64,000 nucleotides of DNA from Oceanobacillus jeddahensis. GTDB taxonomy: Bacteria; Bacillota; Bacilli; Bacillales; Amphibacillaceae. A program made the translations under genes and the position numbers. This document shows positions 46,515 to 55,763 of the stretch, piece by piece. The notes below the pieces were generated by a model that did no database searches, was not told the DNA's origin, and was given only the letters and a program-made list of their open reading frames with translations. The stretch lies in NCBI RefSeq assembly GCF_000750635.1, contig NZ_CCDM010000002.1, positions 744,001-808,000 on the forward strand, given 5' to 3'. The first letter of the stretch is position 1. Every line of letters starts with the position of its first letter.

Positions 46515-47063
46515 ATGACAGAGAAAGAGCAAAAAAAGAAAAAAAATGAATGGTTGGATTGGATAAAAGCATTATTACTGGCTTTTGGTTTCGTGTTCTT
46601 AGTGCGGATGTTTTTATTTGCGCCGATTGTTGTTGAAGGACCATCCATGCTTCCAACCTTACATGACCGCGATCAAATGATTGTTAATAAGATCACTTAT
46701 ACACTTGGAGAACCGGATCGTTTTGATATTGTTGTTTTCCATGCTCCTGAGCAAAATGATTTTATCAAACGTGTCATTGGTTTACCAGGAGAACATGTAG
46801 CAGTGAGAGATAATGTATTATATATAGATGGCGAACCAGTAGATGAACCATTTTTAAATGATCAAGTTTTTACAAATGATTTTGAGTTAGAAGAATTGGA
46901 AGAAGGATACGAAGTCGTTCCTGAAGATTCTGTATTCGTATTAGGTGATAATCGAAGCAATTCAACAGATAGCCGTATTATTGGAGTTGTGCCGATGGAT
47001 GAAGTTGTCGGGAAGGCAAGTTTTGTCTACTGGCCATTGAATCGAATACATTTTAGTGAATAA
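46515..47063 (+). CDS. lepB: Type I signal peptidase
   Basis: 182 aa. Cytoplasmic lysine-rich start, one membrane helix (about 15-37, WIKALLLAFGFVFLVRMFLF), catalytic Ser44 in VVEGPSMLPTL and Lys85 in NDFIKRVIGLPG, then the box VLGDNRSNSTDSR. It cleaves Sec/Tat signal peptides outside the membrane. Single-helix SipS type. TCGGAGGA upstream. It is located between rplS and rbgA. Confidence 0.96.
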   Translation: MTEKEQKKKKNEWLDWIKALLLAFGFVFLVRMFLFAPIVVEGPSMLPTLHDRDQMIVNKITYTLGEPDRFDIVVFHAPEQNDFIKRVIGLPGEHVAVRDNVLYIDGEPVDEPFLNDQVFTNDFELEELEEGYEVVPEDSVFVLGDNRSNSTDSRIIGVVPMDEVVGKASFVYWPLNRIHFSE

Positions 47064-47297
47064 AGAGAGTAAATAGAGCAGCCGGTACTGTGCATTAGGA
47101 TGATGTAAAGTTATTTGCGAACCACTGGTGAGTGAATGTTTAATTAGTTACTCAATTTTTGCACCTTAAAAAGAAACTTCATTTTCATAGACACAGGGGT
47201 GGATTGTTCCTTTGATAACTCCCAAGACAAGAAGAATAGAAGGTGAAGTGTGAGGCGACCGCTGCGGCGGACCGTTTTGCTTTCCGACGTACAACGG

Positions 47298-47350
47298 TCT
47301 TCGATGGGACGAGTAACCGCAAAAGCTCTTCGGTGGGGCGAGTAATCGCA
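47298..47350 (+). repeat. Two 24-bp GGGGCGAGTAATCGCA repeats
   Basis: TCTTCGATGGGACGAGTAAC (47298) and TCTTCGGTGGGGCGAGTAAT (47327), each followed by CGCA, inside the palindromic module of element copy 3. Confidence 0.8.
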
Positions 47351-47462
47351 GCCCCAACCCCAGGACGTTGCGACTTTAGTCTGCCTAGGGGCACGCTCTT
47401 CAGCTAACTTTTGCCAAGAAGAGCGCTTGGCAAAAGTGGATCTTCAGATGGTGCTGATCCCT

Positions 47463-47692
47463 TGTCCAGCTACAAGCGTCAAAAACTAGACAACTTCCCG
47501 AGAGCGCCCTACGATAAAGAAGACTTACTGATTGGCAAGCCGACAGGCGCAGACAGAAGTAAAGTCGCACTTATGCCCCGCGGGTGAAAGTCATCATCCG
47601 TTCGTAAACTCACGGTGATTCCTTTATCTCAGTTGCTTCGGTCCAGTTGTTACGTTTTTAAACGACACTTTCCGCTTTCCTCACAGGAGTCA
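47463..47692 (+). repeat. GTCCAGCT-type dispersed repeat, copy 2
   Basis: Same blocks as 46148-46300 in the same order, enlarged by a segment (47529-47575) found in inverse at about 28755-28815 (GGCAAGCCGACAGGCGCAGA). It is nested inside element copy 3. Confidence 0.75.
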
Positions 47693-48147
47693 AAACGGTC
47701 CGCCTCCGCTAGTTAGATGTTCTATATATAGAATAGTTGAACAAATAAAAGGTAGTTCAGACAGAAGAGATTTTTTGTGGTGCATGGTAAAAATGTTCAG
47801 CAATGATTTCTTTTTGTGCATGAAAGTTATTCTTGATGTTAACTATCCACGCTTTCATGATTGGTTATTCAGGCGAAAGCTACTATTTCGTCAAACGCAT
47901 CAAAATGTTATTTCTTTCATTCGCTGTAGAATCCTATCAGAGCGGAGTGGTTGGCCGGAGCGGAGCAATACACTATCATTAGTTCAAAAAAGTGATTTAA
48001 TCAAAAGCAAGCACAATAATGAAGAATACGATAACCCTGGAATGGCAAGATATATATGCTTATTCTTAGGTGCGAAAGTTTAGTTAGTTAATAAAAAGTA
48101 AAAAATAAGCCTAGTAACCCTTGATATGGAAGGAGTTGAAAATCGTT

Positions 48148-48987
48148 ATGCCAATTCAATGGTTTCCCGGCCATATGGCCAAAGCCAGAAGAGAAGTACA
48201 GGAGCAATTAAAGCTCGTAGATTTTGTGATTGAATTAGTTGATGCAAGAGCGCCATACTCCTCGCAAAATCCGATGCTGCAAGAAGTTTTAGGACAAAAA
48301 CCGAAGCTTGTCCTGCTGATGAAAAAAGATTTAGCGGATGCTGCAAGAACAGCTAATTGGATAGAAAGTTATCAGGGACAAGGAATACAAGCTGCTGCAG
48401 TGGATGTGAATCAAAAAGGAGATATACAGCAGGTTGTTCAACTCGCCAAAGCAATGGGGCAAGAAAAGATGGACAAGCTGAAGGCAAAAGGAATTAAGCC
48501 TAGGCCTGCCAGAGCAATGATCGTTGGTATTCCAAATGTAGGGAAATCTACGTTGATTAATCGGCTTGCCAATAAAAAAATTGCCAAAACAGGAGATCGT
48601 CCTGGAATTACCAAGCAGCAATTATGGATTAAAATCAAGAAAGACTTTGAATTATTGGATACTCCAGGCATTTTATGGCCAAAATTTGAAGAAGAAGCTG
48701 TGGGATACCGGTTGGCGGCAATTGGCACAATAAAAGACCAGCTTCTTCCTCTTCAAGATATTACAGCCTTTGTTATCCGCTTTTTATTTGAAGAATACCC
48801 GAGTTACCTGCAGGAACGTTATGGTATAGAGGATAGTTCTGATATGGTAGAGATATTTGAAGGCATCGGAAGGAAAAGAGGCGCATTGGAAAGCGGCGGT
48901 CATGTAAATTTTGATAAAGTCTCCGATATTGTTCTTCAAGATTTACGTACAGGAAAATTAGGTAAGTTCACATTAGAGCTGCCATAA
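48148..48987 (+). CDS. rbgA: Ribosome biogenesis GTPase RbgA (YlqF)
   Basis: 279 aa from ATG 48148 (MPIQWFPGHMAKARREV as in homologues); AAGGAG is 12 nt upstream, rather far. Circularly permuted: G4-like MKKD in LVLLMKKDLAD (about 57), G1 GIPNVGKST (about 126), G3 DTPGILWP, then a C-terminal ANTAR-like domain. It drives late 50S assembly (L16 incorporation). The G4 asparagine of NKxD is methionine here, which is unusual. Confidence 0.95.
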   Translation: MPIQWFPGHMAKARREVQEQLKLVDFVIELVDARAPYSSQNPMLQEVLGQKPKLVLLMKKDLADAARTANWIESYQGQGIQAAAVDVNQKGDIQQVVQLAKAMGQEKMDKLKAKGIKPRPARAMIVGIPNVGKSTLINRLANKKIAKTGDRPGITKQQLWIKIKKDFELLDTPGILWPKFEEEAVGYRLAAIGTIKDQLLPLQDITAFVIRFLFEEYPSYLQERYGIEDSSDMVEIFEGIGRKRGALESGGHVNFDKVSDIVLQDLRTGKLGKFTLELP

Positions 48988-49000
48988 AAACTTATTTTAA

Positions 49001-49036
49001 CAGCCTGCAAGGGATTTTCTTTGTAGGCTATTTTTG
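49001..49036 (+). terminator. Terminator after rbgA
   Basis: AGCCTGCAAGG / CTTTGTAGGCT stem and ATTTTT tail. Confidence 0.85.
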
Positions 49037-49100
49037 TATTTAAAAAGACAGCTTAACATGCTTGAAAAAATGACGATAATAAAAGAAAGCAGGATAGAAA

Positions 49101-49871
49101 ATGAAAAAACAATCCATCGCAGAAATTAAAGAATTACTAAATGAAGATAATCTGACAACTGAAAACTGGGAAGTGTTGCTGCAAGATGAAAGAAAAGGTG
49201 TACAGACACTGATTCAATCATATCAACGTAAAAAAGAACGGGAAAAACTCTTAATCAACCAGTTTACAGCGATGCAGCATTACGAGAAGAAAGCATATAC
49301 AAATGGAGCAGAAAAGATTGCTGGTGTAGATGAGGTAGGAAGAGGACCGCTTGCAGGACCAGTGGTTGCGGCAGCTGTTATTCTTCCTGAAGATTTTCGG
49401 CTGATCGGGTTAAATGACTCTAAGAAATTAAAGGAAGACGTGAGAGAAGCATATAGTATCTATATAAAAGAACATGCTGTCAACTATCATATCTCTTTTA
49501 TAGATAATCAAACGATTGATGCAATCAATATTTATCAAGCAACTAAAAAAGCAATGTATGAAGCGTTGGAAGGATTAGACCCGTCTCCTGATCATGTGTT
49601 GGTTGATGCGGTCCACCTTCCGGGTTTACATTGTTCTCAAGAAGCAATTATCAAGGGAGATGCGTCAAGTATCAGTATTGCAGCTGCCAGTGTTCTGGCA
49701 AAAGTAGCCCGTGATCAGTTTATGAAGGAATTAAATAAAGAATATCCCGGTTATGATTTTGATAAAAATATGGGATATGGCACCAAAGCGCACTTAGAGG
49801 GGCTGAATCAATTTGGAGTGACGCCTTACCATAGAACATCATTTGCTCCAATAAAAACATTGGTAAAATGA
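49101..49871 (+). CDS. rnhB: Ribonuclease HII
   Basis: 256 aa. N-terminal helical extension (1-70) typical of bacilli, catalytic carboxylates in GVDEVGRGPLAGPVVAAAVIL (D, E) and LVDAVHLPG, and signature KGDASSISIAAASVLAKVARD. It removes ribonucleotides from DNA. AAAGCAGGAT upstream; starts the rnhB-ylqG-ylqH run. Confidence 0.96.
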   Translation: MKKQSIAEIKELLNEDNLTTENWEVLLQDERKGVQTLIQSYQRKKEREKLLINQFTAMQHYEKKAYTNGAEKIAGVDEVGRGPLAGPVVAAAVILPEDFRLIGLNDSKKLKEDVREAYSIYIKEHAVNYHISFIDNQTIDAINIYQATKKAMYEALEGLDPSPDHVLVDAVHLPGLHCSQEAIIKGDASSISIAAASVLAKVARDQFMKELNKEYPGYDFDKNMGYGTKAHLEGLNQFGVTPYHRTSFAPIKTLVK

Positions 49872-49892
49872 TAAAGAAAAAGAGGAGAAGCT

Positions 49893-52070
49893 ATGAGGAT
49901 TCAAGAAAATATAAAGGCGGATAAGTTACTACGTCCATCCAAGGCTAGCTTGCTTCAAAATTTAAAGATGGGGGATGTTTTACAAGGAACGGTAAAACAG
50001 CTTTATCCAAATCAAAGAGCAGCCATTCAAATTCAAGGCAACCAGCTTATTGCTCAGCTTGAGGCCTCACTTTCCGTTGGTGGAAGGTATTTTTTTCAAG
50101 TTACATCTAATGAAGGTAACATGCCGGAGTTAAAAGTAATGACAGGTGAACAGCAAAATAAAGAGCAAATGATCAGTAATCTTCTGCAGCAGCTTGGCAT
50201 CAAAGAAAACAGATTAACTTCCCAGCTTGTAAATGCTCTCGCCAGAGAACAAGTACCAATGCAGAGAAGTGATTTAATGCAGGCAGTACAATATATCCAG
50301 GATAATAAAATCCCCCCGAGGCAGGCAATGCCTGTACTTATGCAGTTAATGAAAATGCGAATCCCGGTTACTCAAGCTTCTTTTCAGGCAGTGCAGGCAT
50401 TACAAAATGGAAATATCAGTGCCGGTTTAGCCTCGCTTGACCGTTCTCTTCCTCCAGGGAAACAATCGATGCTGCAAGTAAACCTGGAACATGTGTTGAG
50501 AGGATTTCCATCTGAACAAAGTGCTGTACGTGCCGTCTTAACTGCTGATGCGCAAACAGCAAAACCAGTTTTATTTCCGTTGCTTCAAAATCTCGGCTTC
50601 GTTTCAAAAGCATTGGATAAACAAAGCTGGTCGAATATTTTACAGCAATGGAATACACAAGCTCCGCCGAATGCAATCAACCAGGCTGCATCAACACCGC
50701 CATTTACAGCTGGCTTTGAAAAGGTAACGGAGCAGATTCGATCTATTTTAGCAAATCAGCAGCTGCTGATGTCTGAAGCGAGGGCTCAACAACAAGGAAA
50801 TAACAAGGGAGTACAGATGAGGCCAAACTTGGAAGCACAGTTCCCGCAATATTTTTCAAGTCAAACACCTGGAAACGAAGGGAATGCACGTCAAGTAACC
50901 GAAGCTTTATCAGAACCTAAAAATTATCAAACTTTGGAACGTTTCATGAATATTTTGGGAACCTCTAATGAAAGAGCGGTAAAAATTGTATTGACTGCTG
51001 ATACACAAGCTGCAAAACCGGCATTGTTTCCTCTTTTACAAGACTTAGGTATTGTTTCAAAGTCAATAGGTAAGCAAGGCTGGATAAATGCATTACAGCA
51101 ATGGAATCCGCCAGCAGGGCAAAGTCAAGGAACGATAACCACACCGTTCACAGGCAGCTTTGAAGGTGTAAAAGAACAGATCCAGTCTATTTTGGGAAAT
51201 CAGAAACAACTCATGGCAGAGGCGAAAGTGTTACATGGAGCGATGATACAGGGAAACAATACTGCAGCTCTGCCTAAGGCCCATTTAACTGCTGAGTTTC
51301 CACAGTATTTCTCTAATCATGCGCCGGTTGCACAAGAGAGTGAAAATACTGTCCGCTCCCTAATGGAAGCATTAACAGAACCAAAAAATTATCAAGCACT
51401 GGAACGCCTCTTGAATATCTGGAAAGCTTCTAATGAACATATGATTCATAATCCTAAAGAGCAATTCCTGCAGCAAATGCAGTGGGTTCTCCGTGATGCA
51501 GGATTAAATGCAGAAAACTCGTTAAAAACAGATGACGCAAACTCGATGCAGTTCAAACACTTATTGCTGGAAATGCTTCAGAATACCAGCAGCGGGATTG
51601 GCAGGGAGAATGCACAGCAGGTAGTCCATTTTTTGAACGGGATGCAATTAAATAATATCAATGAAAGTAGTTATTTTATTCAGACTAACCTACAAATACC
51701 CGGTCAAAAACTGGGTGTATCTAAGGATATTGGCTTGCATTTTGAAGGAAAGAAGACTGCTGATGGGAGTATTGATCCTGAGCATTGTCGGATTATATTT
51801 GACTTGCAGCTGCACAGGATGAAAGAGACGATTGTTGATTTACATGTTCAAAAGAATTCATTAGCTATTACCATATATAATGACCAAGCAACAACACCAA
51901 TGCTGGTAGATAAACTTCGGCCAAATCTGCAAGAAGCCTTAGAAAAAATGAATTATCAAGTCGCATCAATTATCTGTAAACCTTATACAGAAATAGATAA
52001 ACAGCAGCTTCAATCAACAAGCGCTCTTGATGAAAATCCTGAGCAAGGAGGGGTGGATTTCCGGATATGA
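49893..52070 (+). CDS. ylqG: YlqG, FliK-like protein with an internal duplication
   Basis: 725 aa, Gln/Asn-rich. Two copies of a roughly 150-residue unit: about 209-360 (AVRAVLTADAQTAKPVLFPL ... NYQTLERFMNIL) and about 361-512 (AVKIVLTADTQAAKPALFPL ... NYQALERLLNIW). The C-terminal about 90 residues (DLQLHRMKETIVDLHVQKNS ... LRPNLQEALEKMNYQVASI) resemble the FliK/Flg_hook domain. FliK measures hook length with FlhB; here the next gene is an FlhB C-domain paralogue, so the pair may act in a secretion-control role. Function is inference. AGAGGAG upstream; overlaps ylqH by 4 bp. Confidence 0.85.
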   Translation: MRIQENIKADKLLRPSKASLLQNLKMGDVLQGTVKQLYPNQRAAIQIQGNQLIAQLEASLSVGGRYFFQVTSNEGNMPELKVMTGEQQNKEQMISNLLQQLGIKENRLTSQLVNALAREQVPMQRSDLMQAVQYIQDNKIPPRQAMPVLMQLMKMRIPVTQASFQAVQALQNGNISAGLASLDRSLPPGKQSMLQVNLEHVLRGFPSEQSAVRAVLTADAQTAKPVLFPLLQNLGFVSKALDKQSWSNILQQWNTQAPPNAINQAASTPPFTAGFEKVTEQIRSILANQQLLMSEARAQQQGNNKGVQMRPNLEAQFPQYFSSQTPGNEGNARQVTEALSEPKNYQTLERFMNILGTSNERAVKIVLTADTQAAKPALFPLLQDLGIVSKSIGKQGWINALQQWNPPAGQSQGTITTPFTGSFEGVKEQIQSILGNQKQLMAEAKVLHGAMIQGNNTAALPKAHLTAEFPQYFSNHAPVAQESENTVRSLMEALTEPKNYQALERLLNIWKASNEHMIHNPKEQFLQQMQWVLRDAGLNAENSLKTDDANSMQFKHLLLEMLQNTSSGIGRENAQQVVHFLNGMQLNNINESSYFIQTNLQIPGQKLGVSKDIGLHFEGKKTADGSIDPEHCRIIFDLQLHRMKETIVDLHVQKNSLAITIYNDQATTPMLVDKLRPNLQEALEKMNYQVASIICKPYTEIDKQQLQSTSALDENPEQGGVDFRI

Positions 52071-52345
52071 ATGAAAAACGGAAAAAAGCAGTAGCTTTAA
52101 GCTATGAACAGAGTATGGATGATGCGCCGAGAATCAAAGCTTCAGGAAAAGGTTTTCTTGCTGAAGAAATCATAGAAAGGGCACAGACGCATGATATTCC
52201 AATTTTAGAAGACCCTTCCTTAGTAGAAGTACTCGCTGAATTAAATATCAATGAACAAATCCCGGAAGAACTGTTTCAAGTCGTTTCAGAAGTTTTTGCC
52301 TTTATTTATCAAACTGATAAGCAGACAGGAAAAGAAAATATGTAA
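52067..52345 (+). CDS. ylqH: FlhB C-terminal domain homologue (YlqH)
   Basis: 92 aa corresponding only to FlhB's cytoplasmic substrate-switch domain (KKAVALSYEQSMDDAPRIKASGKGFLAEEIIERA ... PILEDPSLVEVLAEL). It begins after the point where FlhB has NPTH autocleavage and has no membrane part. Overlaps ylqG (ATGA) and is thought to pair with it; its role is unknown. Confidence 0.93.
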   Translation: MNEKRKKAVALSYEQSMDDAPRIKASGKGFLAEEIIERAQTHDIPILEDPSLVEVLAELNINEQIPEELFQVVSEVFAFIYQTDKQTGKENM

Positions 52346-52379
52346 AGTATAATAAAATATCATGTCATCGCTAGTCTGC

Positions 52380-52424
52380 AAAAGGATGAATGGAATTTAT
52401 CTGCAGTCTCGTTCATCCTTTTTG
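52380..52424 (+). terminator. Terminator after ylqH
   Basis: AAAAGGATGAA / TTCATCCTTTT with a 19-nt loop and T tail. Confidence 0.8.
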
Positions 52425-52465
52425 GCGAATAAAGAAATAATGTTGAATTTTGTGTTCCCTATTTC

Positions 52466-52494
52466 TTGTTTATTTTCTCTATTTTTAATACAAT
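52466..52494 (+). promoter_or_regulatory. SigA promoter of sucCD
   Basis: TTGTTT (52466-52471), 17-bp spacer, TACAAT (52489-52494). Confidence 0.7.
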
Positions 52495-52527
52495 AGTAGT
52501 GCATTGATTTTGATAGGAGGATGGAAG

Positions 52528-53688
52528 ATGAACATTCATGAGTACCAAGGTAAACAAGTTTTACGAGAATTTGGTGTCAACGTTCCGAACGGTCATGTTG
52601 CTTATTCAGTAGATGAAGCTGTGGAAGCTGCGGAAAAGCTTGGCTCGTCTGTAACCGTTGTCAAGGCGCAAATCCATGCAGGTGGACGCGGGAAAGCTGG
52701 CGGAGTAAAAGTAGCAAAGAACCTGGAGGAAGTTCGTACATATGCGGATGAAATTTTAGGAAAGACACTTGTAACACATCAAAATGGTCCTGACGGCACA
52801 GAAGTAAAACGTTTACTTATTGAAGAAGGCTGTGATATTCAAAAAGAATATTACGTAGGGGTAGTTCTTGATCGTGCAACGTCAAGAGTAGTGATGATGG
52901 CGTCTGAAGAAGGCGGTACAGAAATTGAAGAGGTGGCAGAAGCAACACCTGAAAAAATCTTTAAAGAAGTAATTGATCCTGTCGTTGGCTTATTACCTTA
53001 TCAAGCTAGAAGACTAGCATTTAATATTAATATTCCTGATGAATTACTAGGGAAAGCAGTTAAATTTATGACAGCACTTTATGATGCTTTTGTTGCAAAA
53101 GATTGCTCTATTGCAGAGATTAATCCGCTTGTAACTACAGGTGATAATGAAGTGCTTGCTTTAGATGCAAAATTAAACTTTGATGATAATGCACTCTACC
53201 GTCAATCTGATATAGCAGATCTGCGTGACTTAGGTGAAGAAGATGAGAAAGAAATCCAAGCTTCTAAATATGACTTAAGTTATGTTTCATTAGATGGAAA
53301 TATCGGATGTATGGTAAATGGTGCCGGCTTAGCAATGTCTACGATGGATATTATTAAGCACTATGGCGGCGATCCGGCTAACTTCCTTGATGTAGGAGGC
53401 GGTGCTACAGCTGAAAAAGTAACAGAAGCATTTAAAATCATTCTTTCAGACAAAAATGTAAAAGGGATTTTTGTAAACATTTTTGGCGGAATTATGAAAT
53501 GTGATGTTATTGCTGAAGGAGTTGTGGAAGCAACGAAACAAATCGGTCTGACCATCCCGTTAGTGGTTCGCTTAGAAGGCACGAATGTGGAGCGCGGAAA
53601 AGAAATTTTAGACGAATCAGGTCTGAATATTACTTCTGCATCCTCTATGGCGGATGGCGCAGAGAAGATTGTTGCTGCAGTAAAATAA
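52528..53688 (+). CDS. sucC: Succinyl-CoA ligase, beta subunit
   Basis: 386 aa from ATG 52528 (AGGAGG 8-13 nt upstream; the upstream frame start is unsupported). ATP-grasp domain [41 protein letters not shown], and C-terminal ligase domain with [20 protein letters not shown]-cycle enzyme, substrate-level phosphorylation. 63 bp ahead of sucD. Confidence 0.97.
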   Translation: MNIHEYQGKQVLREFGVNVPNGHVAYSVDEAVEAAEKLGSSVTVVKAQIHAGGRGKAGGVKVAKNLEEVRTYADEILGKTLVTHQNGPDGTEVKRLLIEEGCDIQKEYYVGVVLDRATSRVVMMASEEGGTEIEEVAEATPEKIFKEVIDPVVGLLPYQARRLAFNINIPDELLGKAVKFMTALYDAFVAKDCSIAEINPLVTTGDNEVLALDAKLNFDDNALYRQSDIADLRDLGEEDEKEIQASKYDLSYVSLDGNIGCMVNGAGLAMSTMDIIKHYGGDPANFLDVGGGATAEKVTEAFKIILSDKNVKGIFVNIFGGIMKCDVIAEGVVEATKQIGLTIPLVVRLEGTNVERGKEILDESGLNITSASSMADGAEKIVAAVK

Positions 53689-53751
53689 AGTAGTTACCGT
53701 TACAATGACATACAAATAAAGGACGTACAAATAGGAAAGGGCGGACTTAGA

Positions 53752-54654
53752 ATGAGTGTTTATATTAATAAAGATACAAAAGTAATAGTCCAAGGAATTA
53801 CAGGTGGAACTGCACGTTTCCATACAAAACAAATGCTGGAATATGGTACAAAAATTGTAGGTGGGGTTACACCGAAAAAAGCAGGTACAGAAGTAGAAGG
53901 AGTTCCTGTATTTAATACAGTTGAAGATGCTGTGAAAGCTACTGGAGCAACAGCATCTGTTATCTATGTGCCGGCACCTTTTGCAGCTGATGCCATTATT
54001 GAAGCAACTGATGCAGAGCTTGATTTAGTAATCTGTATTACAGAACATATCCCGGTAATGGATATGGTGAAGGTAAAACGTTATATGGAAGGTAAGAAAA
54101 CGCGTCTTGTTGGGCCTAACTGTCCTGGTGTAATTACAGCTGATGAAACAAAAATTGGCATTATGCCTGGGTACATCCATAAAAAAGGCCATATCGGTGT
54201 GGTTTCCCGTTCAGGTACTTTAACCTATGAAGCTGTTCATCAGTTATCTGAAGCCGGTTATGGACAAACCACAGCTGTCGGTATTGGCGGTGATCCGGTC
54301 AATGGAACGAACTTTATTGATGTATTAGATGAATTTAATAAAGACCCTGAAACAGAGGCTGTTATCATGATTGGTGAAATCGGCGGTACTGCTGAAGAAG
54401 AAGCTGCGGAATGGGTGGAAGCAAACATGACAAAGCCGGTTGTCGGATTTATCGGCGGTGCAACAGCACCTCCAGGAAAACGCATGGGACATGCTGGTGC
54501 CATCATCTCCGGAGGAAAAGGGACAGCTGAAGAAAAAATCCACATTATGGAGTCTTGCGGTATTAAAGTAGCTTCTACTCCTGCCGTTATGGGAGAAACA
54601 ATGATTGAAGCATTAAAAGAAAAAGGTTTAGAGGAAAAGTGTAAAACACACTGA
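53752..54654 (+). CDS. sucD: Succinyl-CoA ligase, alpha subunit
   Basis: 300 aa. CoA-binding N-terminus ([22 protein letters not shown]), [10 protein letters not shown], and the phosphohistidine in [24 protein letters not shown] is the glutamate region. AAAGGGCGG upstream of the ATG. Confidence 0.97.
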   Translation: MSVYINKDTKVIVQGITGGTARFHTKQMLEYGTKIVGGVTPKKAGTEVEGVPVFNTVEDAVKATGATASVIYVPAPFAADAIIEATDAELDLVICITEHIPVMDMVKVKRYMEGKKTRLVGPNCPGVITADETKIGIMPGYIHKKGHIGVVSRSGTLTYEAVHQLSEAGYGQTTAVGIGGDPVNGTNFIDVLDEFNKDPETEAVIMIGEIGGTAEEEAAEWVEANMTKPVVGFIGGATAPPGKRMGHAGAIISGGKGTAEEKIHIMESCGIKVASTPAVMGETMIEALKEKGLEEKCKTH

Positions 54655-54674
54655 GCCTGTTGAGGCTGCTACAG

Positions 54675-54718
54675 AAAATGCTGATTCTATCTATTATAAT
54701 AGATAGAATCAGCATTTT
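54675..54718 (+). terminator. Terminator after sucD
   Basis: AAAATGCTGATTCTATCTAT / ATAGATAGAATCAGCATTTT, a 20-bp perfect stem with a 4-nt loop. Confidence 0.85.
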
Positions 54719-54745
54719 GTTCAGGTTTTTTTAAAAGCTTAAAAT
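54717..54745 (+). promoter_or_regulatory. Promoter of dprA
   Basis: TTGTTC (54717-54722), 17-bp spacer, TAAAAT (54740-54745), partly overlapping the sucD terminator tail. Confidence 0.6.
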
Positions 54746-54779
54746 GTACGTGTTGTAGAAGAAAGGGGATTGATATGTA

Positions 54780-55679
54780 TTGAATTATCATTTTAATCGA
54801 TTAGACTTTATTCATCTCAGTCGATGCCGTTATGCCTCACGCCCGTTTATCCGCAAATGGATACGGATAGACCCTGAATTAAAAATGATTTATCAAATAA
54901 CCTCTCAAGAATTGTCACAAATTATTCGGATTCCTCATAAAAAAGCACAAACCCTCTTGCAAGACCTTCATAATCCGCAATTAAAAAAGAAGATATGGGA
55001 CGAATCTAGAGAATTCCACATCATCACAATAGTTGACGAATATTATCCTCTTATGTTAAATACAATTAAAGACGCGCCGCTCGTTTTATATGGTGTAGGA
55101 AATTTGCATCTTTTAACAAAACAGCCGACACTTAGTGTTATTGGTACCAGAAATCCATCAAGTGAGGCGTTTGGGAAGCTTGCGATTTCAGTTGCACCTT
55201 TAATTGATGCAAAATGGGTGATTGTCAGCGGTATGGCTAGAGGTATTGATAGTATGGCACATCGGTTGACTTTAAAAAGGCAGGGAAACACGATTGCAGT
55301 TTTAGGGAGCGGATTCCGTTCCGTTTATCCAAAAGAACATATACCGCTGTTTCACGAAATCGTAAAGAAAGGGTTAGTACTTTCTGAATATCCGCCTGAT
55401 AAACCGCCGCGAAAATATCATTTCCCTGAAAGGAACCGGATTATAAGCGGTTTAACAATGGGGACTTTAGTAATAGAGGCGACGAAGAAAAGCGGTACGA
55501 TGATTACAGTTAATCAGGCTCTTGATCAGGGCAGAGATGTATTTGCTGTACCAGGTAACCCGCTTTTAAAACAGTGCATAGGTTGTAATGAAATCATTCA
55601 GGATGGTGCAAAATTAATTCAATCTGCGGAAGATATTTACACAGAATGGAATTATCATTTTCAAATGTTCAATAAATAG
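54780..55679 (+). CDS. dprA: DNA processing protein DprA (Smf)
   Basis: 299 aa, TTG start with AAAGGGGA about 11 nt upstream. N-terminal helical part, then the Rossmann-type core: SVIGTRNPSSEAFGKLA, VSGMARGIDSMAHR, AVLGSGFRSVYPKEH, LSEYPPDKPPRKYHFPERNRIISGL and VFAVPGN. It loads RecA on incoming single-stranded DNA in transformation. Confidence 0.95.
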   Translation: MNYHFNRLDFIHLSRCRYASRPFIRKWIRIDPELKMIYQITSQELSQIIRIPHKKAQTLLQDLHNPQLKKKIWDESREFHIITIVDEYYPLMLNTIKDAPLVLYGVGNLHLLTKQPTLSVIGTRNPSSEAFGKLAISVAPLIDAKWVIVSGMARGIDSMAHRLTLKRQGNTIAVLGSGFRSVYPKEHIPLFHEIVKKGLVLSEYPPDKPPRKYHFPERNRIISGLTMGTLVIEATKKSGTMITVNQALDQGRDVFAVPGNPLLKQCIGCNEIIQDGAKLIQSAEDIYTEWNYHFQMFNK

Positions 55680-55682
55680 TGT

Positions 55683-55711
55683 TTGACAAAAACGTATTCT
55701 ATCTATAGTAT
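55683..55711 (+). promoter_or_regulatory. SigA promoter of topA
   Basis: TTGACA (55683-55688), 17-bp spacer, TAGTAT (55706-55711). Confidence 0.8.
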
Positions 55712-55763
55712 TAGGAAAGATTTCTATTCGTAAATTGTCAACCTCATTATGGGAGGAACGTAC

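Larger units (their letters stand above)
47151..48083 (-). mobile_element. Non-coding inverted-repeat element, copy 3 (933 bp)
   Basis: In inverse orientation to copies 1, 2 and 4. Ends CTCAATTTTTGCACCTTAAA (47151) and, from the other side, CTAAACTTTCGCACCTAAGA. A perfect 7-bp duplication TTAGTTA flanks it (47144-47150, 48084-48090). The GCGGACCG module is enlarged (47258-47712) by two 24-bp repeats and a GTCCAGCT repeat; the CCAACCAC module is collapsed (about 47938-47965). No protein family recognised in its open frames. It lies between lepB and rbgA. Confidence 0.9.

Noticed and set aside
47775..48083. 102-codon ORF inside element copy 3 (possible transposase)
   Set aside because: It ends exactly at the element boundary, has no recognisable motif or RBS, and the frame is not kept in copies 1, 2 and 4.
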